NCBI GenBank assembly: GCA_040752975.1
Contig: JBFMHF010000009.1
Location: 17,207-81,206 of the forward strand
Length of the DNA: 64,000 nucleotides
From: JADLDB01 sp040752975
Lineage (GTDB): Bacteria; Myxococcota; Myxococcia; Myxococcales; Myxococcaceae
Reading direction: 5' to 3'
The translations under genes and the position numbers were made by a program. Shown here in pieces: positions 26,710 to 33,733 of the stretch (its first letter is position 1; each line of letters begins with the position of its first letter). Under the pieces are notes generated by a model. That model saw only the letters and a list, made by a program, of their open reading frames with translations, had not been told where the DNA came from and searched no databases.

Positions 26710-27666
26710 GTGAAGCGCCTCCTCGTCGCGTCGGCGGTGCTGCTCGTCGGCTGCAAGGCGACCGAGGTGACGAGCCCGGGCGCGGCGGGCTTTCGCGACG
26801 TGGCGGTGGTGACGCCCACCGGCCCCATCGACTCTCTGTTCGCCGTGTGCTGGCCACTCAACGCGCTGGCCGAGCAGCGGGTGACGCTCCTCTTCGTCGA
26901 GACGGGCGACGTGATGTTCGCCACCGAGGGCGGCGCGTCCAACTCCTCGGCGCGGTGCCTGCGGGAGATCGCCTCGACCTGGCCGTGGAAGGAGCGGCCG
27001 AAGGCCCCCGTCACGGTGGGGCCTCCGACGCAGCCCATCGACGGGTGGGGCGCGTTGGCGTGGGTGCGGCTGCTCTCGCCCTCGCGGTACGGGCCTGAGC
27101 GCGGCCTCGTCGATCCCGGGCCGCTGGTGCGCGCCTGCATCGATCGCGGAGGAGGACCGGGCCCGTCGCTGCGCTTCACCGTGGAAGGCGCGATGGTGAA
27201 GCCGGGCTTCGCGGCGACGGAGGCAGGCCGCTGCGTGGAGGCGGTGTTGGGCAGCACGGCGTGGCCGTCGTCGCGCGACGTCTTCTTCGAGTTCTCCTCG
27301 CTGAAGAACGCGCCAGACGCCGCCGGGGACGTCGGCTGGTACTTCGCGCCGGCTGGCAGCGTCGGGGTGATGCTGGACCCCCAGGCCGTGCGCGAGACGA
27401 TCCGGGAAGCGGGGCCGAAGGTGAGCGCCTGCTGGAACGCGGCCCTGGCACGCCGGGCGGGCCTCGGCGGCGGGCGCAGCTTCCGCTTCCAGACGGACGA
27501 CACCGGGAAGGTGACGCACGCGTGGGTGCAGGGGAACCTGGCCGAGGGGCCCGCCGCTGCCGACTACCTGCTCGATCGCTGCCTCGCGGAGGTCCTCAAG
27601 TCGTTGCGCTTCCCCGGGCTCGCGGGCGAGGGCATGTACACCTGGGTCTTCGCGACCCGCGGTTGA
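26710..27666 (+). CDS. Lipoprotein with AgmX/PglI-type C-terminal domain
   Basis: The product is 318 residues, GTG start one base after the E2 stop. The signal peptide has lipobox LVGC (C15). The C-terminal ~95 residues (AVRETIREAGPKVSACWNAAL, then FRFQTDDTGKVTHAWVQGN and a Cys before LKSLRFP) match the layout of the AgmX/PglI C-terminal TonB-like domain found in gliding proteins. The middle region has a second partial copy-like segment around residues 100-190. Its location directly behind the PDH genes is probably incidental operon sharing. Function is unknown. Confidence 0.8.
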   Translation: MKRLLVASAVLLVGCKATEVTSPGAAGFRDVAVVTPTGPIDSLFAVCWPLNALAEQRVTLLFVETGDVMFATEGGASNSSARCLREIASTWPWKERPKAPVTVGPPTQPIDGWGALAWVRLLSPSRYGPERGLVDPGPLVRACIDRGGGPGPSLRFTVEGAMVKPGFAATEAGRCVEAVLGSTAWPSSRDVFFEFSSLKNAPDAAGDVGWYFAPAGSVGVMLDPQAVRETIREAGPKVSACWNAALARRAGLGGGRSFRFQTDDTGKVTHAWVQGNLAEGPAAADYLLDRCLAEVLKSLRFPGLAGEGMYTWVFATRG

Positions 27667-27686
27667 AGCGCAGCTCGGGGCGCGGG

Positions 27687-28289
27687 TCAGGGGGAGGGGA
27701 TGTCCCTGATGAGCGCCACCCCGCGCGACGACACCACCGCGTCGACGCGGACATCCCAGGGCGCCTCCGGGAGCCACTCCACGACACCGCACGCGAAGGT
27801 GACGCCGACGGCCCACGCGTCCGTCCTCCTCAGCGCGAGGGTCGCGTCGTAGTAGCCGCCGCCTCGTCCCAGCCGTGCGCCGGCCTTCGTGAAGCCGACG
27901 CCGGGCACCACGAAGCAGTCGATGTCCGCGAGCGCGATCTCCGCCGCCTGGGGCGCCGGCTGCAGGAGCCCGAGCGGTCCGGAAACGAAGTCCGCGCTCG
28001 TCTCCACCACGTGGAACCGCAGCACCTTCTCGCCTTTCACCACGCGCGGGTAGACGCACCGCACGCTGCGGGCCCGCGCGGCTTCGAAGATCGGGCGCGT
28101 CGGCACCTCGAAGGCCTGCGCGTCGTACAAGGCCAGGGTGCGTGCGGCCTGGAAAAAACCGAGGGCGGCGAGGCGCCTGTGCACCTCGCCGCCCTCCTGG
28201 GCGACCTCGGCCGCCGTGAGCGCGCGCCGTCGGCTCTCCAACTCCCGCCGCAGCGCCGCCTTGTCGCGGCCCTCAAAAGAGTTCCCCAC
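27687..28289 (-). CDS. 5-formyltetrahydrofolate cyclo-ligase
   Basis: The product is 200 residues, GTG start at 28289. It converts 5-formyl-THF to 5,10-methenyl-THF using ATP. Motifs: N-terminal KAALRRELESRRRAL, the substrate/ATP region YPRVVKGEKVLRF, the PGVGF loop, and GARLGRGGGYYDATL, the family signature. In many bacteria this gene (ygfA/fau) lies directly downstream of the 6S RNA gene, and the upstream region here fits that arrangement on the same strand. A role in one-carbon metabolism is expected. Confidence 0.94.
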   Translation of the reverse strand: MGNSFEGRDKAALRRELESRRRALTAAEVAQEGGEVHRRLAALGFFQAARTLALYDAQAFEVPTRPIFEAARARSVRCVYPRVVKGEKVLRFHVVETSADFVSGPLGLLQPAPQAAEIALADIDCFVVPGVGFTKAGARLGRGGGYYDATLALRRTDAWAVGVTFACGVVEWLPEAPWDVRVDAVVSSRGVALIRDIPSP

Positions 28290-28299
28290 GATTGAGCCG

Positions 28300-28486
28300 T
28301 GTGTTCGACCTTCACTGAACCAAGAGGTTCAGGTGGGAGTCATTTGGCCATGCCGCCTTCGGCGTCCCTCTCTGTGGAGGGCTTGCACCCGGAGACACAG
28401 AACGACCCCCTTGTGATTGGTATCGGTTCAAGCGTTAGCCGGACATCACGCACTCCGCAGGGAACAGCCCGTGGAAGCTCCTTTCG
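28300..28486 (-). ncRNA. ssrS: Probable 6S RNA
   Basis: A ~187-nt gene-free segment lies immediately upstream of the 5-formyl-THF cyclo-ligase gene, the conserved place for 6S RNA. The minus strand has a good sigma-70 promoter ending about 7 bases upstream of 28486. It contains TGAACCGATACC and CACAAG near the apical region, where E. coli 6S has TGAGCCGATA and TACCACAAG. It also has a CCCTC/GAGGG hairpin in the 3' half and a CTGAACC-TCTT-GGTTCAG stem matching the 6S TTGAACC/GGTTCAA hairpin. The closing stem was not resolved, so the ends are approximate. 6S RNA binds sigma-70 RNA polymerase in stationary phase. Confidence 0.6.
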
Positions 28487-28492
28487 CCCGAG

Positions 28493-28520
28493 ATCTTAGC
28501 GAGGCGATCGTTGGATTCAA
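28493..28520 (-). promoter_or_regulatory. Sigma-70 promoter for the 6S-like RNA
   Basis: On the minus strand TTGAAT (28520-28515), a 16-base spacer, and TAAGAT (28498-28493). Both boxes are close to consensus and point into the gene-free region rather than toward the plus-strand TPR gene. Confidence 0.6.
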
Positions 28521-28542
28521 GGTGCTAACCTGCGACCCGCTC

Positions 28543-29478
28543 ATGCGTCGGTTGCGCCGCAGCGTCTTGCTCACGCTGGTCTTGACGACGGCCTCCTCGG
28601 TTTCCTCCGCGGCCGCGGCGACGCCAGCCATGACGGGACTGTACCGGCTGGGTGGTGTGGGGATCGTCGACGTGACGGTCGTCGAAGGTCAGGTCGTCGG
28701 CCGGCTCAAGGCGACCGAAGAGTGCCCGGGGATCGCGCTGGATTCCTCCGTCCTGCAGGGCTCCTTCGAGGGGAGCCTCTTCGTCGGCCAGGTGACGGTG
28801 TGCCAGGCCGGCCCTTCCTGCGTGGCGCAGAAGACGTACCCGTTCCTCGGCTTCTGGGCCGACGAGCAGCTGGTCGGCTCGCTGCGCCTCGACGAGGCGT
28901 GCAGCTCGCCGGCTCTCGACAGCGGCGCCCTCTTCGTCACCTCCGCCACCGCGGAGGAGCGCCAGAAGGTGCTGGGCGACAAGTCGGGCTCGGCCGCCGA
29001 CGTGGCCAGGAAGGGGGGCCGCAGCCTGGAGAGCGCAATTTCCGAGGGCACGGCCCTGGTGAAGAACGGCAAGTACACCGAGGCGCTTGCCATCCTGCGC
29101 GACGCGCAGACGCAGGATCCCGACAACGTCTCGGTGCTGTACCTGACAGGCGTCGCCCACGCGAACCTCAAGCAGTCGAAGAATGCGGTGGAACCGTTCC
29201 GCCGCGCCGCCGAACTGGCCCGAACCCGCAAGCTGGCGCCCAGCCTGGTGGGGGAGATCCACTTCAACCTCGCCTGCGCCCTGGTGCAGGAGAAGCGCGC
29301 CAAGGAAGCGATCGCCGCGCTCAACGCGGGCTTCGACTACGCGGGCGAGGCCGGCTTCACCCTCGATGACCTCCTGAAGAACCCGGATCTCGCGCCGATC
29401 CGTCGCGAGAAGGACTTCCAGACGCTGACGGCTCGCGTTCGTCTGGCCGGCAAGCCGAAGGGGAAGCCTCCGAAGTGA
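28543..29478 (+). CDS. Exported TPR protein paired with a kinase
   Basis: The product is 311 residues, ATG at 28543 chosen because it opens a signal peptide (RRLRRSVLLTLVLTTASSVSSAAAA). Residues 30-150 form a beta-rich domain (GLYRLGGVGIVDVTVVEGQVVGRL) with Cys pairs. Residues about 165-270 hold two TPR units (ALVKNGKYTEALAILRDAQTQDPDN, NLACALVQEKRAKEAIAALNAGF). The end overlaps the kinase start in GTGA, so the two proteins are co-translated although one is exported and the other cytoplasmic. Function is unknown. Confidence 0.83.
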   Translation: MRRLRRSVLLTLVLTTASSVSSAAAATPAMTGLYRLGGVGIVDVTVVEGQVVGRLKATEECPGIALDSSVLQGSFEGSLFVGQVTVCQAGPSCVAQKTYPFLGFWADEQLVGSLRLDEACSSPALDSGALFVTSATAEERQKVLGDKSGSAADVARKGGRSLESAISEGTALVKNGKYTEALAILRDAQTQDPDNVSVLYLTGVAHANLKQSKNAVEPFRRAAELARTRKLAPSLVGEIHFNLACALVQEKRAKEAIAALNAGFDYAGEAGFTLDDLLKNPDLAPIRREKDFQTLTARVRLAGKPKGKPPK

Positions 29479-30380
29479 CCCAGGCGATCGGCCCGTACGA
29501 GGTCGTCCGGCCGCTGGGCAAGGGCGGCATGGCCGAAGTTTTCCGCGTGCGCGCGCTCCAGGGCCCCTTCCAGGGCAGCGAGTTCGCGCTCAAGCGGCTG
29601 TTGCCTGCGCTCCAGGAGGACCCCGAGTCGGTGAGGCTGTTCACCGCCGAGGCCGAGCTGTCCCGGCACCTCCACCACCCCAACATCGTCGAGGTGGTGG
29701 ACGTCGGCCACGACGGCAAGTCCATCTTCATGGTGATGGAGCTGATCGACGGTCGCGACGTCGGGCAGATCATCCGGCGCTGCCGCACGAAGAAGGTGCA
29801 CTGGCCCGTGGACTTCGCGGTGTACCTGGCGCGGGTGCTGCTCGAGGCCCTGGGCTACGCGCACGCCGCGAGGGATCCCGAGGGGCGGCCGCTGGGCGTC
29901 ATTCACTGCGACGTGTCGCCGTCGAACTTCTTCGTGTCGCGCACCGGGCACCTCAAGCTGGGCGACTTCGGCGTGGCGCGCTCGCTCATCGTCGCCGGGT
30001 CGAAGGAGATCATGGGCAAGCCGTACTACCTGTCGCCCGAGGCCATCGACGGAGTGCTGACCCCCGGCGTCGATCTCTGGGCCGTGGCGGTGACGCTGTA
30101 TGAGTTGCTCACGCTGCAGCGGCCCTTCCAGGGCAAGACGCCGGACGAGGTGTTCGCGGCCATCCGCAGCTCCGAGTACGTGCCCATGCGCGCGCTGCGC
30201 CCAGACGTGCCGAGGGTGCTCGAGGGGCTGGTGGCGCAGGCCTTCGACGTGGATCCCGAGCTGCGCTTTCGCACCGCCGAGGAATTCATCGAAGGGCTGA
30301 TGCCGCTTCTCGACGAGCGGGTGGGCACGGATCTCGCCGTCTCCTCGCTGGTGCGCGGGCTGTTCGGCACCGCGGACTGA
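29475..30380 (+). CDS. Cytoplasmic Ser/Thr protein kinase
   Basis: The product is 301 residues, a lone kinase domain with no transmembrane segment. The GTG start overlaps the TPR gene. Gly loop is GKGGMAEV (15-22), the ATP-binding Lys is in FALKRLL, the catalytic loop is HCDVSPSN (H144, C145, D146), then the DFG motif (GDFGVAR) and YYLSPEAIDG in place of the usual APE region. The loop Arg of HRD is Cys, making it a non-RD kinase, so it may not need activation-loop phosphorylation. Myxobacteria carry many such kinases. The substrate is unknown; the coupled TPR gene is the best hint. Confidence 0.92.
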   Translation: MTQAIGPYEVVRPLGKGGMAEVFRVRALQGPFQGSEFALKRLLPALQEDPESVRLFTAEAELSRHLHHPNIVEVVDVGHDGKSIFMVMELIDGRDVGQIIRRCRTKKVHWPVDFAVYLARVLLEALGYAHAARDPEGRPLGVIHCDVSPSNFFVSRTGHLKLGDFGVARSLIVAGSKEIMGKPYYLSPEAIDGVLTPGVDLWAVAVTLYELLTLQRPFQGKTPDEVFAAIRSSEYVPMRALRPDVPRVLEGLVAQAFDVDPELRFRTAEEFIEGLMPLLDERVGTDLAVSSLVRGLFGTAD

Positions 30381-30461
30381 GCGGGCCTTCATCCAGGGGA
30401 CGAAGTCCGGATCGCCGGGCCGCGTGAAGGGGACGAGTCGATGGCGCTGGGACGGGCAGCC

Positions 30462-31595
30462 CTACTGGCGCGCGCGGGGCACGTGCTTGAGGAGGGCGGC
30501 CACCACCCGGGAGACTTCTTCGTCGGTGGTGCCCTCGCCCAGGGAGAAGCGCAGCGACTGGCCCACCTCGGCCGACGAGAGGCCCATGGCCTTCAGCACG
30601 TGCGAGGGAGACAGCGAGCCCGAGGCGCAGGCCGCCCCCGTGGACACGCAGATGCCCTCGAGATCGAGCGCGATCAAGAGCGCCTCTCCGTCCACCCCGG
30701 CGAAGCGCAGGTTGGAGGTGTTGGCCACGCGCTCGGCGCCGGCGCCGTTCACCGCCGTCCCGGGGAGCTGCGCGAGGACTTCGCGCTCGAAGCGATCGCG
30801 GAGCGGGCCAACCCGCGCCGCGTAGCCGTCCTGTCCGTCCAGGGCGTGCTCGAGCGCCAGCACCAGCGCCTCCGCCATCGCCACGCTGGGTGTCCCGCCG
30901 CGCTTCCCGTCTTCCTGGTGGCCGGGCACCAGCGGGGCCACGGGGACGCCGCGCCGCTTCACCAGCACCCCCACGCCCGCGGGCCCACCCAGCTTGTGGG
31001 CCGAGAAGCTGTAGAGATCGGCCGGACAGTCGCGCAGCGTGGCGGAGAGCTTCCCCACCGCTTGCACCGCGTCGCAGTGGAAGACGATGCCGCGCTCGTT
31101 GCACGTCCGCGCGAGCTGGGGGGCAGGCTGGATCACCCCGGTCTCGTTGTTCACCCACATCAGGCTGCACAGCGCGGTGTCGGGCGTGAGCTGCTCCTCG
31201 AGCTGCTCGAGGCGCACCCTGCCGTCGGCGTCGCAGGGCACCCGCACCACCCGGGCGCCCTCGCGCTGCAGCTCAGCCACGGCGCCCAGCACGCAGGGGT
31301 GTTCGACCAGCGAGGTGACCACCTTCGTCTTCCCGGGGTCCTTGCGCGCCCGGTAGGCCCCCAGCACCGCCAGGGCCGCCGCCTCGCTGCCCGAGCCGGT
31401 GAAGAGGACTTCGCGGGGCAGGGCGCCCAGCCGCTGGGCGACTGCTTCCCGCGCCGCGTCGAGCCGCTTGCGCGAGGCCCGCCCGACGCGGTGCACGCTG
31501 GACGGGTTCCCCCAGGTCTCGGCGAAGGCCGTGGCGAGGTGCGCGGCCACGGCGGGCAACAGCGGCGCGCCGGCGTTGAAGTCCCAGTAGATCAC
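30462..31595 (-). CDS. Cysteine desulfurase (NifS/IscS-like)
   Basis: The product is 377 residues. It is a PLP enzyme that removes sulfur from cysteine, giving alanine and a protein persulfide for Fe-S cluster, tRNA thiolation or related pathways. Signals: SGSEAAALA (PLP phosphate region), H99 in VEHP, D175 in HCDAVQAVG, the PLP Lys201 in SAHKLGGPAG, and the catalytic Cys323 in STGAACASGSLSPSHVL. The SGS insert after the Cys is typical of group I/NifS-like enzymes. The GTG start overlaps the DHH gene stop in GTGA. No scaffold gene is adjacent. Confidence 0.93.
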   Translation of the reverse strand: MIYWDFNAGAPLLPAVAAHLATAFAETWGNPSSVHRVGRASRKRLDAAREAVAQRLGALPREVLFTGSGSEAAALAVLGAYRARKDPGKTKVVTSLVEHPCVLGAVAELQREGARVVRVPCDADGRVRLEQLEEQLTPDTALCSLMWVNNETGVIQPAPQLARTCNERGIVFHCDAVQAVGKLSATLRDCPADLYSFSAHKLGGPAGVGVLVKRRGVPVAPLVPGHQEDGKRGGTPSVAMAEALVLALEHALDGQDGYAARVGPLRDRFEREVLAQLPGTAVNGAGAERVANTSNLRFAGVDGEALLIALDLEGICVSTGAACASGSLSPSHVLKAMGLSSAEVGQSLRFSLGEGTTDEEVSRVVAALLKHVPRARQ

Positions 31596-32659
31596 GCCTC
31601 GTCGGAGAGGAGCGACGCGCCGCGCTCGCCTTCCACGCCGAAGGCCTCCTTGAAGCGCTTGACCACGTCGCGCCGCAACGCCTCGCGCTGGGCCTTCTTT
31701 CCGGTGAGCGGCAGCCGCGCGCCCGCCATCGAGCCGTGGCCTCCCGCCGAGCCGCCGAAGTCGGCGCAGGCCTCGCGAATGAGCCGCCCCGCGTTCTTCC
31801 GGCGATCCTGCACGCGCAGGCTCAGGTACAGCTGGCTGCGGAAGCTGCCCAGGGCCAGAGACCAGCTCACCCCCTCGAGGAAGGACAGCCGCTCGGCCAC
31901 CTCGGGCACCATGTCCGGCGTGTAGATCTCACCCAGATCCGTCACCACGCCCGAGGAATAGACCCGCGCCTGCTCGATGGCCTGGTGGAACAGGCGGAAG
32001 TAGCGCTGCGGCAGCGACGGGTGCTCGATGGCCGCGAGCCGACGGCGATCGATGCGCGGGTAGAGCCACAGGTAGGAGTCCACGTCGGGCGCCGAGGTCT
32101 GCCGCTCGAGATCCCTCGTGTCGGCCTTGATCCCGTAGTACAGGGCGGTGCTGAGTTCCGGCGAGGGATCGAGCTTCGCGGCCCTCAGGTACTCCACCAG
32201 CATGGTCGAGGTGGCGCCGTACACCCCGCCCACGTCGGCGAAGGCGTTGTGGAGCTCCCCTTCGCGCACCGGGTGGTGATCGATCACGATGTCGGCGATG
32301 CGCTGATCGTAGAGGGCGTGGTTCTTCACGTCCTGCTGCGTGTCCACGAGTCCCAGCAGATCGTAGTCGTCCAGCTTCACCTCGGAGATCGGCGTCACCG
32401 GCACGCCCAGCTCCTTGACGAAGGCGAGGTTCTCCGCGCGGCCGATGATGCCCCCGTAGGCGATCTCGGCCTTCAGGCCCAGGCGCGCCTCGAGCAGGGT
32501 GGTCAACGCCCACGCCGAGGCCAGCGAGTCGGGATCGGGGTTGTCGTGCGGGAGCACCAGCGCGCGCTGCCGCTTCTTGAAGAGCCGGGTGAGCCGGTCC
32601 ACCTTGGAGCGCGCCGACAGGCTGGCGACCTCCATCGGGCTGGCGGCGGTGTTCGGCAC
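31592..32659 (-). CDS. DHH-family phosphoesterase
   Basis: The product is 355 residues, GTG start. DHH motifs: LPHDNPDPDSLAS (H38, D42, D44), VDTQQ, and IDHHP (D127, H128, H129). The C-terminal DHHA1 domain has FGGSAGGHGSMAGARLP, a GGGH-type loop. Relatives include nano-RNases, pAp phosphatases and c-di-AMP/pGpG phosphodiesterases; the exact substrate cannot be chosen from the sequence. There is no transmembrane or PAS region, so it is not GdpP. It lies 17 bases after the Fic-like gene and is coupled to the cysteine desulfurase gene, forming one operon. Confidence 0.9.
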   Translation of the reverse strand: MPNTAASPMEVASLSARSKVDRLTRLFKKRQRALVLPHDNPDPDSLASAWALTTLLEARLGLKAEIAYGGIIGRAENLAFVKELGVPVTPISEVKLDDYDLLGLVDTQQDVKNHALYDQRIADIVIDHHPVREGELHNAFADVGGVYGATSTMLVEYLRAAKLDPSPELSTALYYGIKADTRDLERQTSAPDVDSYLWLYPRIDRRRLAAIEHPSLPQRYFRLFHQAIEQARVYSSGVVTDLGEIYTPDMVPEVAERLSFLEGVSWSLALGSFRSQLYLSLRVQDRRKNAGRLIREACADFGGSAGGHGSMAGARLPLTGKKAQREALRRDVVKRFKEAFGVEGERGASLLSDEA

Positions 32660-32676
32660 GGGGAGCCTCGTGGGCG

Positions 32677-33504
32677 TCAGCGATAGAAGCGGGTCAGATC
32701 ACGGAAGTGCTTGAGGCCGTTCTCCAGGGAATTGTCCATCGCGTCCATCATCAGGTTGCTGAAGGTGTTGAAGCCGGCGCGGAAGGACTCGAAGTACTTG
32801 GCGCGGTCGACGGAGACGATCACCGCCGGCATGAAGCCGTTCCGCATGAGGATGAAGTTGGACAACATGCGGCCGACCTTCCCGCTGGTGTCGGTGAACG
32901 GGAAGATCTGGATGAACTGGTGCTGCACGCGGCCCGCCTGGAGGATCGGGTGGAGCTCGCGGAACTCCGCCGACGCCGTCCAGTCGAGCAGCTTGTCGAG
33001 CAGCGGCTGCACCTTGGCGGGCTGGGCGATCTCGTGCAGGTACGTCTTGTGGAGCGGGATGTCCTTCCGGAAGCCGGCCTTCTCCCTTTCTTTGGCCAGC
33101 TCCTTCTCGGTGCGCTCCCGCCGCTCGGCCACCGCCCGCGCCGCCTGCGCTTCGGGCGTGTTCCCCGAGAGGAGATCGTGCACCCGGCGGACGAAGGTCA
33201 TGGTGATGGCCGCGTTCTTCTTCGACGTCTTCGACTCCTCGCGAATGAAGTCCATCGCCGCCTTGTGGTTGCGGATCTCCCAGACGATCGGCAACAGCGA
33301 GGCCTCCGCCACCACCGCGCCCGGGTGCAGCGCCGCGGTCAGCTCCTGTGGGCTGTAGATCGAGCCTTCCAGCGCGCAGTCGTGGTGCACCCACGCCATC
33401 TCGAAGCGATCGAGGAAGTCCTGCACCTCGGGCCTCTTCTGGGAGAGGTACTTTTTCAGCTGCTTGGTCTTGTCCTCGATCGCCTGAAACCGCTCTTTCG
33501 TCAC
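32677..33504 (-). CDS. Fic-fold protein with degenerate active site
   Basis: The product is 275 residues from a GTG at 33504. Longer frames reach into the selenocysteine tRNA and are rejected. Fic proteins transfer AMP or other nucleotides through an HPFxxGNGRxxR motif. Here the aligned segment is FPFTDTSGKVGR (201-212): the catalytic His is Phe201, Asn is Ser207 and the first Arg is Lys209, while Pro, Phe203, Asp205, Gly208 and the last Arg212 remain. The inhibitory-helix Glu is kept (ALEGS, E46). Adenylylation is therefore unlikely. It may bind phosphate or nucleotide, or catalyse something else. It is first gene of the Fic-DHH-desulfurase operon. Confidence 0.85.
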   Translation of the reverse strand: MTKERFQAIEDKTKQLKKYLSQKRPEVQDFLDRFEMAWVHHDCALEGSIYSPQELTAALHPGAVVAEASLLPIVWEIRNHKAAMDFIREESKTSKKNAAITMTFVRRVHDLLSGNTPEAQAARAVAERRERTEKELAKEREKAGFRKDIPLHKTYLHEIAQPAKVQPLLDKLLDWTASAEFRELHPILQAGRVQHQFIQIFPFTDTSGKVGRMLSNFILMRNGFMPAVIVSVDRAKYFESFRAGFNTFSNLMMDAMDNSLENGLKHFRDLTRFYR

Positions 33505-33568
33505 GGCGCGGAAGATAGCTTTTTCGCGCGTCCGTCGCCACGAAAATATGCCTAACCCAATGAAATAG

Positions 33569-33585
33569 CAGCGGAAATTTCGCTG
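33569..33585 (-). terminator. Weak hairpin downstream of the selenocysteine tRNA
   Basis: The 17-base near-palindrome on the minus strand is CAGCGAAATTTCCGCTG, followed by CTATTTC. It lies 23 bases beyond the tRNA 3' end in a locally AT-rich stretch and could end the tRNA transcript. Confidence 0.35.
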
Positions 33586-33607
33586 GTGGTCAGGGGTGGG
33601 AGAAGGT

Positions 33608-33703
33608 CGGCGAAGCATGGGAATCGAACCCACCAACCGACGCTCGCGCGCCAGCTCACTGGTTTTGAAGACCAGGCCGGTCACCAGACACGGCCGCTTC
33701 GCC
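33608..33703 (-). tRNA. selC: Selenocysteine tRNA (UCA anticodon)
   Basis: The 96-nt tRNA reads on the minus strand and aligns along its length with E. coli selC. It has an 8-bp acceptor GGCGAAGC/GCTTCGCC with discriminator G, a long D-arm, and an anticodon stem CTGGT/ACCAG with loop CTTCAAA (anticodon TCA). A long variable arm and T-arm TGGG-TTCGATT-CCCA follow. CCA is not encoded. This tRNA inserts selenocysteine at UGA with SelB and SelA; those genes are not in this window. It lies 30 bases after the metallopeptidase gene on the same strand. Confidence 0.95.
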
Positions 33704-33733
33704 GGGGCGAGTGCCTAGCAGCGACGAGGTGCG

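Noticed and set aside
33505..33684. Longer N-terminus for the Fic-like protein
   Set aside because: The extension is translated from selC and an AT-rich spacer; the family-like sequence begins near the GTG at 33504.
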